DNA of 64,000 bases from Himantopus leucocephalus (Eukaryota > Chordata > Aves > Charadriiformes > Recurvirostridae): positions 77,942,745 through 78,006,744 of the forward strand of contig RSEF01000001.1 of assembly GCA_003993805.1 (NCBI GenBank). Reading direction: 5' to 3'. This document shows, in pieces, positions 1-11,700 of this stretch. Position 1 is the stretch's first letter. Every line of letters starts with the position of its first letter. The notes under the pieces were generated by a model, which had not been told where the DNA came from, searched no databases, and worked only from the letters and a program-made list of their open reading frames with translations. The position numbers and the translations under genes were made by a program.

Positions 1-1551
1 GGGAAAAAAAAAAAAAAAAAAAGGCATAAAATCAGATTCTTCTGTAGAAGAAGGGGCGGAGATGAAGTTTAGTTATATACCATGGAAAATGAACTCAAAA
101 GTATATAGAAGAGACTATATTCAGACTACTAAAATCCTTACTTTTAATTTTTTTTTAAAAAAACCCCGAGTGTTATGGAGTTGCGGTTACTTTGTTGTGT
201 TAACTACAGAAGCTGAGACTGTGCGGATGAATGGCACAGAACAAGAGAGCATAATGGAGGCAATCAACCGTTAGGCTGGTTCACAATGCAATCCAGGCAA
301 TTAAAAGCTCACCAGAGTTTAAATGAAATGGTTCTACTTATTTCTGTGCAGCACACTGCACAGGCTATTATTTATGTCTCTTTTTTTAATTATGATTTCC
401 CTTAAACTGTCAAATAACTCAGAATAGCAGGGTCTCGGAGGCACTAAGAATTTTCCACAGAACAATTTACATGCCAATCTAAAACTAGTTACGACTCCTG
501 ATGTGCTACATGCGAGTTCTGAAATGTTTCTTAGCTTCTGAAACCTTAACTTTTTTTTTTTCTTAAGTCTGTGTGTGTATTGTCCTGAATAATTGGAGTT
601 CTGAATGCTTTTAGGATGAAGCTACAAAGTGGGAAAGCATCGGAAAAGTATTCTTTTTATCTTCTACTAGATCTCTAACTCTCTTGTTGACTGCATATTG
701 TCTGTCAGTTTGCTGACTTTTAAAGACCAGTGGACTGATACCTAATTTGCTCCAAACTGGTTTTTATTTTTGAAGTAGAGGCAACTTTTCCCTTTCTTGC
801 TGTACATACTACTGTCCTTGGTAGAACTGCGTTCGTGCCTCCACAAAGGAGGGGGGCAGAGTGGTCTTTTAAAGTTTTTTTTTAAGTGATCTGGTGCATA
901 ATAATATCCATCTCTTCCTCCCTTAACGTGCCTTTCAAAGACTGTCTGTACCACAAACCAGAAACTGAGTTCTGAGGATCTTGTGCCGCACTCAGCACCA
1001 TCAGGGACTGATCCTGCTTACAGATGCCATTACATCACTAAAAATACAGTTCATTATGGCAAATCTTCATTCCCTGTGATTTGCGAAGGGTGATGATTGG
1101 AGTGAAATGGATTTTTTGTTTCTCTGCCTTCCTCCAGGAGCCTAGTTTAGCTTTTTCCACCAATCTTTCTTCTTCGTCCTGAAATTCATAGTTACAAATT
1201 GGTTGACAATGTTTCATCACGCAATAACCAGGAATGGGAATCAGTTGCATCAAAGTTATTTTGGGAGAACAAGGGAAATCCCAAAACCTGTAAATCAGGT
1301 TATGAAGTTTTCCCTTCAAAAATCCTAAAGGTGGTGGATAGTGATTAAGAAGCCTTATTCCTGACACAACTCTGCCGTTTATGTGCAGTGTCTTGAGGAC
1401 TGGGGGTGGAAGGAGGGAGGGAAGGATAGAGGAAGCCCTCGAAAGCATGTTGGGGTTCGTTTGACAGTGACAGACTAGGAACCGAAATCTCTCAGTTCTG
1501 AGAACAGACCTGCTCTGTGATGCGGAGCATGGGTAGGACTCTGCAGAACTG

Positions 1552-1585
1552 NTTTTTTTTTGTTTTTTTTTTTTTTTTTTTTTTT
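1552..1585. repeat. Poly(T) tract with an ambiguous base
   Basis: An N at 1552 is followed by T runs broken by a single G at 1562. As with the C tract, the exact length is unreliable. Confidence 0.8.
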
Positions 1586-3269
1586 AAACAGTCTAGGTAT
1601 AGCACTTATGGAATAGTATGGTGGTTTTTTTTGGAAGCGCTCCACAAGCTCTGCCTTCCTGGGGGAGGGGGAGAGGAGGGCAGCCGGGCAGTGGTGCTGT
1701 GTGCTGCTACCTGATATTTCATCGGCGAGCAGTTTGGATGGTTTTGTGGGTGCTGTCAGCCTCTGAAAGGGTCCTCCCTGTGTTCTGAGAAATAAATGGG
1801 TACTTAAATCGCAGCCTGTGAATAGCTGGCTGACAGTAAGCTGCAGGTATTCTTATTGCCAAATTAAGAGAGAGCTAAAAATACACGAGCGCATATCTGA
1901 AAAGTATAACTGCGTTGGAGATCTTATGGGAACGTGAAAGGGAAGAGAAGACGGTCTGTGAGGTGATCTGCATTGAGGCGGCTTACTCGTACTATACAGA
2001 AGTAATCGAATGTTCTGTTTTCGAAATTAAGCTATTTAATCCAGGGCGTGTGAAGAAAAGGGCATGTGCAAAGAATTTAGAGATACGTAAAACACTTATT
2101 GGAGCGCTGTTTTGTGCTTTGTTTTGTTTAGATTCATTCTACACTTCAAAAAAGAGTAACTTTTTTTTATAATGAAGTAGCAGTTTGGGGATTATTTTTT
2201 TTTTTAAAAACTTTCATTAAAATAGAAGCAGCTTCATCTCAAGTAAAGCGCGAAAAGATCAGATCTATCTGAGGAGAAAAGCGTTCCTTCCCTCCAAAAG
2301 CTGCTGCAGATTGAATCCCTAATCTGAAGATGCTGCCAGTGGGATGTCAGCAGCACCTTCTCTTTCAGCCTCCGGAAAATAGACGTGCAGGGTTGCTAAC
2401 GCTACTTCCATAGGTTGTCTGCCCCTTTTCGCTCGTCTCTACAAAGGAGGGTTTGGGCTAACCAACGTGAATGACAGTGCTCTCTGCCTACTTTCCTCAT
2501 GTAGCAAATGTCTCAAAACCTGTGCGGGGGTATGTGCAAGATTGTGCAAGCTCCGCTTTTATTTGTAATACAATAACCTCGTCTTTGCAGCATCCTCCTC
2601 AGGAATTATCAGGCTCGATTATTGCAATTTGCTCAGATACTCACTGGGTTAGCCGTGTTTCTGTGGCATCTTGTTCCCTTCAGATGGTGCAGGACGGTAG
2701 ATCAGCCCGGATCAGAGACTGTCAGCCTCTGCTCTCTAACCCGCTTCCTTATCAGGCGACAAAATTTTTACATTAAGATTTTTTCACTTTAAAGCCTTTA
2801 ACTGCGTTAGCTCCTAGTTTATCCTGGTTTCCCTCGAGCTAAAGATTAAAGTCCTAGAACAGCCCTTCATGCTTCTGAACTTTTTTACTGAGTTTCAAGA
2901 AGTTGATACAAACTGTGGCCGATTTTATGCATTTGTCCTCTACGTGGCCGAAGAGAGGGACTGGGGATAAGCGCGTTGTTGGCACTTAGCAAGTATTTAG
3001 ACTCTAGCGTGATATGCAACTTTACAGATTAAGGCTTTTTGACCAAGTAAAGGTATTAGAGATCCAGCAGGTCTTCCCTTTACGGTCTGGTATAGGTTCT
3101 TTACCAACAATCTCTGATACTTTCACTGCTTTTGGTCGTTTATTTGCAGCCGTGTTATTTTGCCGCTTCATGTATGTATCCTGGATTCAGGGGAATAAGT
3201 TGGCAACTGAAAATACTGTAAAGGCTCAGCCTTTGTCTAACGGTGCTTGCTCAGGATGAGAGATGTCCG

Positions 3270-3380
3270 TTCGTTCCCAGATCTGCCACAGACTTACTGC
3301 GGAGCCCTGTGCAGGTCGCTGGATCTCATCCTCCCCCTTGTGAACTAGAAACAGATCTTACGGGTCTGTAAGTGGTGTAG
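3270..3380 (+). repeat. Possible degenerate MIR-type SINE
   Basis: GATCTGCCACAGACTTACTG, then CCCTGTGCAGGTCGCTGG resembles the CTGCCACTAACTAGCTG, CCTTGGGCAAGTCACT part of MIR. This is a weak match and could be chance. Confidence 0.25.
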
Positions 3381-4459
3381 CAGCTACGAGAGTAGCATTG
3401 ATTGGGAAGTAATGGGAAGGCAACAATGCCATTTTTTATACTTGCTGATAGAAAAATACAGACCTTACACTTTTGTTCTGAGCTTTAGATGTTTTGCAGC
3501 AGCAGTGCTGTGGTACTTCAGGGTACCCACTAGGAGAACTGTGCATATCACCGCATGGCTAATTTAACAGATAAATATATTACTCCAAAATGCAGAATAA
3601 AGTGTATTGCAAAGAGGGGAGCAGGGCTGTTGTGCTCATACGTCACAATATGAATTACTATTTCTGATTCAGTGATCAGCTTCGCAGGTGAAACTTGCGA
3701 GTTCAGCTTGGTAACCCTGGAAGGTCACTTAACTGGCTCTACAGTCACTGCGGTCCACATAAATCCAAGGTGTTCCACGTACACATATGCATACAGATCC
3801 CTGGGATGCCTCAGCTGGCGTAGCGTTTAGCCTCTTGTCTTCGCAGCACTAATATCCGTAAAGGCGCACTGTGCCATTGCTTCAAGGGTTATACTCATTT
3901 TCGTGTTTTCCTATTGAGAGCTTTTTTTAAAAAAACCCGAACAAACAAAAGCCCAAACCCCAACTTGTTCATGTTCTAGCTCCCTGAGCCTGCTTGTCTG
4001 TAGTGGTATGTTACAGCACCAACCGAGATCATCTGATAGAAGCTGGGACTGTAAAGCTTTCTTAACAGTAGGTAGTAGAGCATTCTTGATAAGGAGCTCT
4101 TGAATTTGCTTTTCTTTGTTGGAAGACTCTATTTGACCTTTCCCAGTCTCTGCATAATAACAGGGGGCCATACCCTGAATTTTGGGGTAGGATTTGCTCG
4201 CTGGCAAAAACATTCGTTTCCCAGTCTTGACAAATTCTCATAGTAATATTCAGATGCACTGTAATGAGTAGCATTTTTTTTTAAGTTATGTCCCTGGCTT
4301 TAAAACAGGGAGACAACCTAATAATCGTACTGTGTGTCAGTTCTCTCTTTCTCTCTGTTGTCTGTTTGATGTCCAAAAAGCATCCGCAGGGCTATGATTT
4401 TGCTTATTCTAAGAAATGACTTTCAGAGAATTGGTCGGAGTGTAACGGGGTGGCAGCTC

Positions 4460-4545
4460 ACACGATTAACCAAGAGAGACCAGTCTGTAAGCACTTTGGG
4501 GCAGTGACCTTCTCTCCCCATTTACTGTAAAACTGAGGGCAATCG
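4460..4545 (+). repeat. Possible L2/MIR3-type tail
   Basis: CCAGTCTGTAAGCACTTTGG, then GGCAGTGACCTTCTCTCCCC resembles the GTAAGCTCTTTGGGGCAGGGACC segment shared by L2-like and MIR3-like repeat tails in amniotes. The rest is not clear. Confidence 0.4.
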
Positions 4546-5288
4546 ATTTTTGTATGGATCTCTGGAAGCTGGCTGCGGTGCTCTGCGTACCATCGCTCAA
4601 CTGTGTTCCACTTTTACTAGTTCCCTCCCTTAAACAGTGGTTCAGGCCTTTGAATTGTTATTTAAATGCTCTCAGCTATTACATCAAAAGGTATATATGC
4701 TTAATGGACACTGCTGTACTCCTTGTCCTGAACGAGCTGCTGGCTAAAATTGGGATTGGAAAGTGGGGCGGATTTTTTCATGTATTTTTCTTTTTTTTTT
4801 CCTTGACAAACTAGCGACTCTGACCTTGTGCAGATTATTTAAAATCAGATTTTTCGGAAGGTCCTTACACTGCTGGTTGTAACTAGAGATGCTGGTACTG
4901 AAGTCTCTGGAAATCTGATTGCTTCATTCATGTGTCTAACAAGACCTGAAATCTTAAAAAAAATCAAAACAAAACACAGATGAATAATAGTAATAATAAA
5001 ACAAACGCTGGCATCAAAATGCTTATGTCAAACCTCCCTGAAACTCTTGCCCTGTGCTTCTAAGAGTTTCAGTCTTTTCTTCTTTAGAATCTGGAGTGCT
5101 TTTATACTTTATAAAGATGGTGCACATAGCTAAATCTACATATTTGGACCTATGTTTGCCATCATAGATACGCTGTTTATTTAAATTTTTGGTTGCTAAA
5201 TATTGGATACTTTGGGTGAAAGCGGATGACTTTTCAACTGAACTGCTTTAACTCTTCATTTTAATTTTTTAATCCTATTTCTTTTCAG

Positions 5289-5300
5289 CAAAGAGACCAG
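5289..5300 (+). other. Possible 12-nt micro-exon or upstream LMO3 exon
   Basis: A strong acceptor (CCTATTTCTTTTCAG, AG at 5287-5288) is followed 12 nt later by GTAAATG, a good donor core. Spliced to 5542, the frame leading to the LMO3 ATG stays open and would read K-R-P-G-I-Q before the methionine. This rests only on splice-site appearance; chance pairs of this kind are common in introns. Confidence 0.2.
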
Positions 5301-5541
5301 GTAAATGAGGTGTTAAAGAGAAGCTGCGGAACTTAGAGTACTGCAAGTTTCTGCTCTCAAATTTATCTTAATGTTGTTTTCAGCTCGCTGTGGACTGTCT
5401 AGGTTATTTCATCCTCTCTACACGATTGCCTTTTTAATGAACTGGGTGTGGGGGGAGCAGCGAGGTGGAGGAAGAAAAGGGCGAGACTTGCACTTGAGAG
5501 AATATCTATTTTCACTCTTCTCTTGTCTTGTTGTATTTCAG

Positions 5542-5755
5542 GTATACAAATGCTCTCAGTCCAGCCAGACACCAAGCCGAAAGGTTGTGCTGGCTGCAAC
5601 CGTAAGATTAAAGACCGGTATCTTCTAAAGGCCCTGGACAAATATTGGCATGAAGATTGCCTGAAATGTGCCTGCTGTGACTGTCGCCTGGGGGAGGTGG
5701 GCTCTACCTTGTACACCAAAGCCAACCTTATCCTTTGTCGCAGAGACTATTTGAG
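5542..5755 (+). CDS. LMO3: LMO3 coding exon 1 (N-terminus and LIM1); coding part starts at 5550
   Basis: The exon follows a pyrimidine-rich acceptor ending in AG at 5540-5541 and ends before the donor GTAGG at 5756. Only 8 nt (5542-5549) precede the ATG at 5550, so the 5' UTR must continue in one or more upstream exons. The exon encodes residues 1-68 and two bases of codon 69, covering the whole of LIM1 with its C13 to D66 zinc ligands. The ATG is chosen because MLSVQP is the usual LMO3 start. The frame is also open upstream of it (codons ATA CAA), so a longer N-terminus from an upstream exon is possible. A 103-codon open frame from 5448 simply reads through the intron into this exon. Confidence 0.96.
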
Positions 5756-8700
5756 GTAGGCCGCGTCCTTCTTACGTTCACTGACAAAATTGGTAAATCT
5801 GTTCAGTCCTTCCTACGTAGTCACTATCGCAGAAGCGGTACCCGAGGGCTGCAAGGCCAAGTATGTGTGGAGGATGAGAAAACAAATACTGAAATATGGA
5901 GATAAAACTAAAATCTGAATGAAAACCACACCTAACCAGGTTCTGCAGGTTGTTGCCAGTTTTTGGATGCTAATACCGGGGTACTGTGCTCAGAGGAGGA
6001 AGACAGTAAAACCCCCCTGCTCTTCCCACAGCACTGTGCTCCTGGGGAGCTGGTGGTCTCCTCCTCCTCGCGGCAAGGTGGTGGCCAGGTGTAGTGGCCT
6101 GTTTTCACCAGCTCCAGTGCAGGGTTTGAACTCTGTAAGTGAGGAGTGCTTCACTTGTCTTCGCTTACCCACTTTTGTCCTCTTAGTTTAAGGGGATTTT
6201 ATACATGGCACTGGGGATTTTATTCATAGCACTGGAAGCTTTTATGAATGTTGCCATTAGAAGCTGGACTGAGATGACCAACTGTGTTCCCTGTGCTAAA
6301 TAACCATGTAGCTAGTAGGCTCAAATCCACCCTGGTCCTGATTTTAACTCTGTGACCTGGGCGAGATGCTGGGTAACCTGTTGTCGCTTCTCAGAGACAG
6401 CAAATCGTCGCCTGATTTTCTATCTTCTTGTTTGCTTGTGGACCTCCGTTCTCAAAAGTACTTGATAACTCGTAGCAAAGTACTGATGAGCAGCACCAGG
6501 CTAGTTTATCGGCAGATTGTATGTGAATAAATAGGGCTACTTTGCAGGGGCTAAGTTTAATGGGGAAGTTTAGTCTCCCTAGGCTCTCAATAGTAAATAG
6601 AGAGAAAAGGCTCCTCTGGGGTGATTCAGAGCACCTATTCCCTATAGGAGCACCCTTCCTCCATTCCCTATAGAGGGGGCCTAATGAGACTAGCTGCTCC
6701 AGGCTAACGTGAACTTCTGGGAATATTTCCCCTGCCCCTGTAGTGAAGCCTTTTCCTTTTAAAGGGACATTCAAGTCAGTAATACATTGGGGAAAAATTA
6801 AAAGTCTCTTTGAATGCCTTAACTTAGAAGTTCAGTTTAAGCACAGGTACCAAAATAGGAGGTTCCCGCACACTGATCAGTTCCCAGGTTGTACAGCGTA
6901 GGTACGATGGAAGAGGAATCACAACTAAAACATTATTAACAACTGTTGGTACTCTGGCTCTCCATGTTACAACCTGTTTTTTCTAGAGTGGAACAAAAAC
7001 CTTCGCAGACGCGTTGTGCATTTGTTGAGCTGGGGCTGCAAGGCAGATCGGGGTTCTTCAGGCGTGGGCTTGGGCTACTTATTGGTAAAAGTGCTCTCCT
7101 ACTCATTAAAACTCTGAACTGAACACAAGATAGAGTGCTGGGAATTTAGCATAGAGTCTGCATCTTAAAGCTATTGTGTTAAAGCTGCCGAAGAAGTAGG
7201 TAACAAACCCTTACTTTTAAAAACCGGCAGGGAACTGTTTGAATAGAAGGGAATTGCTGTACGTGAACCTAGGTCACTTGTGATCTTAAAGCGTGTGCCT
7301 ATAGAGACGGGTCAGAACAGCTTCTGGGGGGAAGGTGACACTTACCCTAATTTTTTAAACCCATTTTAAGAATCTTTCTACAACAAATGCCTGCAGGAGT
7401 GAGAAAACTCTGCTATGGCTCTTTGATCCGAGTTCCAAATTTACTGGAGACTTTGAACGTACTGAATCTCCCAAGTGCTAGTGCAGCAGATCCAATGTTT
7501 TAAAATCAAATGTTTAAAATCAAAACCGAAAGTGATCTAGTAGTAGAGATACGAGCAAAGCATTTCTCCAGCAGAGATGCGCACACACACACACATACTG
7601 TTGCTCTCTGGTCTAACAGGAGTAAGTATCTTGCTAACAGATGGTTAAAATTCATGCTAAGTGATTCAGAGAAAGGAGACTGTATTTTTTTTTATCTGTC
7701 ATGAACACGTTCAAACCTGGCGTTTCAGTTATTTGTTCATATACAGTATTTCACACCAGTGAAACCACCATACATGAGAAATTCTATAATCTATTTTAAG
7801 ATGCTTCTGGGTTTTGTCTCTGGGTTTATCAAGTCTTAACGAAACTATCTTATCGTGAGACTTTCTTTAGTGTTTCTTGTGAGTGCATAGATTTAAACTT
7901 GGTATTTACACTAAACTTCAAACCGATGCACTTAAGGTAATTGCAGATAGTCATTTGCCTCATTGCATCTTATCTACTTAGTTATGCAGTGAACCTATAA
8001 AAGTGATCTTTTTAATGCTAATGTAGAAACTAGTTAAATGTTCTCTAGCTTTGTAGTCAAATAAGCTTTCATATTTAGCAGCCCATTTGATATGAATTTA
8101 AAGAACAAATTACTTTGTACTAATGATCAGATTAGAGTTCGATTACAGTTTCAAACTAGCGTCTTAATTTTTTTTTTCTTTTTAACCATAAAGGGAGTCT
8201 TTGCTACATATAAAACTGTTCTAGCTTCCTATTAATTTATGTGGTGCCCTCTAGAGGATATGTGGCTTGCACGATACTATAAAGAGTAAAACTGCTTATT
8301 AACTTGTCTCTCTGTGTTCATTATGTCTTTCAATAAGACAGCCATTCTACAGATGCTATGAGCAATAATGTAGCCAGTTTGGGTGCTTTAACATTCATCG
8401 TTAAATTTGCAAACTGTCTGATTGTGTCTTCGGCTATTTGCAAAGATACTTCCAGTATCTCTCATTTAGAGATGCCTGCCAAAAAACTAAACGCTCCCTT
8501 GGCCCTGATGCACGCTCTTGTTCCGCATTTGAGCCCTGAGGTACCCACTTTGAGCTTTTTATAAATAATCTGTATCTTCAGAACTTAAAAACTTGCTTTG
8601 CTTCAGCTCTCTCCTTTGGTAAAATTAGTTAATTTTACTATATGAAAACCTTTTTCTCCGGGTTGCGGGGGGAGGTTGAGGGGATGGAAGAAATCTTTAA

Positions 8701-11700
8701 TGAGGTAATGAGCTTGGAACATGCTTTGGGTGTGAGAGGCTTTACCCTGGAATCTGATTCATGTAAGTCACTCCGGTGGTTTCAGAGGTGGTGTATGACA
8801 CTGAGGGTATTAGGGTGGCTGCAGCCGGAATGAACTCTGGTTTGTTAACGAGGATGAGAACTGACTTGAGTGAAGAAAGGGCTCGATGTTAGAAATAACA
8901 CACTCGGTGAAAATGATATGCAGAGTATAATTCCCCTGCAGGCTTCTGTCTCCTGCTTATACACTCTTGGGTTAGAAAGTGAAGACTTAATTTAAGGAAC
9001 TTAGGTTTACGCCAATATTTCGAGTCCATTTACAGTAAGTCAAATATGCAAGAAGTTTTTTTTCCCCTTTTTTTTTTTTTTTTTCCCTCCAGAGCTGTAC
9101 AGTGACATCTTAATGTATCAGCCTATCCTGCTCTGTCCTCTCTCCTGACTGGCAGCATGTCCATTTACAAGCACAATATTCCCTTTGAAATCTGTCATTA
9201 ATGGCAGTAATGACCAGTCGTTACGTTAACAGCCCTTGGGCTGTTAACATGTCAAACTGGTTGTTAACTGGAATGTTATTACTTATTTAAACCGCAGGTA
9301 TGAGTTGTGTGAACTGCGCTTTGGTTGTGTGCGTTCCGGGCTGCTTCTGCTCAAAACAATAGGGAAACAGCGGAGCGTTTGCCTTTGGGGTGCCAAGGGA
9401 TTTGCTTTCTGTTCCATCTGCTCATTTGATTTCTGCGTATTTGTGAGGTCCTCCTACCCCTGGGCAGCCTCCAAATTTCAGGTGCAGCCGTGTGCAATCC
9501 CGTCTCTTAGCCTTGCGTGCAAATGGGCAGCCGCGGATATTTCCAGATGCACAGTAACGCCTGCCGCACATTTGAGATTAATATCTGGCCCCTAAAAGTG
9601 TAAAATGAAAGACTGACAATTACATGTAACTCAGTTGTATTAAATAATGAGCTTCCTCAGATGCAGCGAAAATATGAAAGTACAGCTGTGCTAAGCTAGT
9701 AGCAATGTAGGTCAATCACCCTTTTCACTTAGGTTTTTAACTACGCAAACCCCGCTGAGCGACCAATGACTACAAAGTGCTGTTTCATTCCTATTTAATT
9801 TTGGCAGCATTTTACTGAAGAGCAGGCATTCATGCAGCTAAATTATCTTCACCGTTTCTGGTTTTAACTCCAGCTCCATGACACTAAATGTTGGAGTGCA
9901 TATCTCTTAGTAAACACAAAGAATATGGTTTCTGATATTTTTTTTTTTCAAATCCATCTCTTAACATGGAAATTGAATTAGAACTTTTATTGCTTTTTGC
10001 ATAATTTCCCTAGCCAGGCAAACAGATCATAGGAAAAGGATTATCAAAACTAGTACATTGGGGTGGAATTTTTGCCCTTAAACACATCTAGAACCTTATT
10101 GGGGATGGGGAGTATGGTGACACAAAAGTGTACCCCCCCCCCCCTTCCCAAGGTTGGTATTGATTTTGCTCGTAAATGTACTGCAGACTTTAAAAGTACC
10201 GCAGAATAGCTATAAAGATGAGTAGATCACTACTCCTGAAGAAAGGAGCAGATCGTGTTAGGTTTTATTTTTTCTTCCCCACTTGCTGGTTCGAAGCCCT
10301 GAGACAAGCCAAGTTTTTAAAACACATATATTGGATGAGATCTTGTAAATAATGAGACGTGACTACAGAAAGTAAAGTGTTCAACCATAAGCATCATAAA
10401 GATGCTGCCTCTGTAAAATATTTAGCTTGTGAAAGGGTTTAGACTGAAAGGAGTAGAGTTTAGGAAGCAGCCTTTTCCTGTACAACCGCTTGCACTCTGA
10501 AGGCAATTATTATTTAATTTATTTTTTTTTTTTACATAGGAGTACTTAGAGAGACTTAAAATGTCTTGTGGCCTGGTACTGATTAGCAGATCCTATTTCT
10601 CTCTTGTGTCGTGGAAAGTGTACATTAAGTATTGTAAACGCCTGAGATATCAGCTCTCTTACATGCACGTATAAGTACTCTATATGGATATTTTCACTGG
10701 TCGTGGGGTATCAGGTGTTTTTGAAATGACACCTCAGTACACTTCTTGCCCGGCTTGATTAAATAAGGTTAGAACTTTAAAGATTTAAGCATACTGAGTT
10801 TCCAGGAATATTGAGGTATTTAAAGAAGTGAGGCTTAGGAGAGCTCTGTTTTCTTCGCTAGAGCTTTGTGGAACGGAATCCTTATTTATACACTACTATC
10901 CTTGTTGCAATACATTGAAGTATTTAAGGGAGTACTAATTTGTAGGAATAGGCCCTAAAAATATTTTAAAATATGTATAAAAATGGTAGGTGTAACGGTC
11001 TGCTTGTACTTATTTTGCTGTGTATGTGAGATGAATGTTCTCCTAAATTTACATTAATTGTATCATTTAGCATATCTTAAAAAAAAAAAAACCCAAGCCT
11101 CTCTCACTAATTGCCAAAGGTTTTGAAACCCTCAAAGCACCGTAACAGTTCTTGAAGGGATGAGGGTGTACTACAAGGACAGTAACGCACGTACGCACAG
11201 TTAATCCACCCAACTTGCAAAGAAGAATGCTTTTGATTTAGTTACACTCTGACTAGTTTAGCTCATTCTTATTTTAGTTCATCTGTGATAGCTTTTAATA
11301 AGAAACATTCAATTAAGCTGTTAAAATTGGTGTTTAAGTCATGTTGAAACGCTGTAAAATGTGTGTACTCAAGTTTGACGCTCTTCAGTAGTTCCATGTG
11401 TTTCCCCATATCTGCTGGCATTTTTCTTCAGAGCTGCCAAATTTTTAATAATTGTGTTATTTTTAGTGGCTTAAAATACACAGTTTAATTTTCAAGAATG
11501 CGAATGTTCCCTCTTATAAGGCTTCTCAAAACCCAGACGTTTCTTGTGTGTTGTCAAAATACCTCATTAATCCCCTGGAAACGTTCAAAGAATTTCAGGA
11601 GACTTTTCAGATGAAAGTACAGTGCCTCTTAAAGCCTGTCCTACAGCTCTTCATTACCTTTCTACAGTAACAGTGTATTTTGATGGAAAATTATTTTACT

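Larger units (their letters stand above)
1..5541. other. Sequence upstream of LMO3 coding exon 1, presumably 5' intron
   Basis: Coding exon 1 begins at a splice acceptor, so this stretch is at least partly intronic and the promoter lies either here or left of the window. I see no convincing first exon, CpG-island promoter or other gene. It holds a T tract with an ambiguous base near 1552, a weak MIR-like stretch near 3.3 kb, an L2/MIR3-tail-like stretch near 4.5 kb, and a possible 12-nt micro-exon at 5289-5300. Open frames here, up to 136 codons on the minus strand at 1038-1448, show no recognisable domain. Confidence 0.6.

Noticed and set aside
1038..1448. 136-codon open frame, minus strand
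   Set aside because: It shows no domain, no exon borders and no similarity to a known protein that I can recognise.
5399..5725. 108-codon open frame on the minus strand opposite LMO3 exon 1
   Set aside because: It is the antisense shadow of the real coding exon.
5448..5759. 103-codon open frame containing the first LMO3 exon
   Set aside because: Its first 30 or so codons are intron sequence ahead of a good acceptor at 5540-5541, and its last codon reads into the donor. The spliced model is clearly better.
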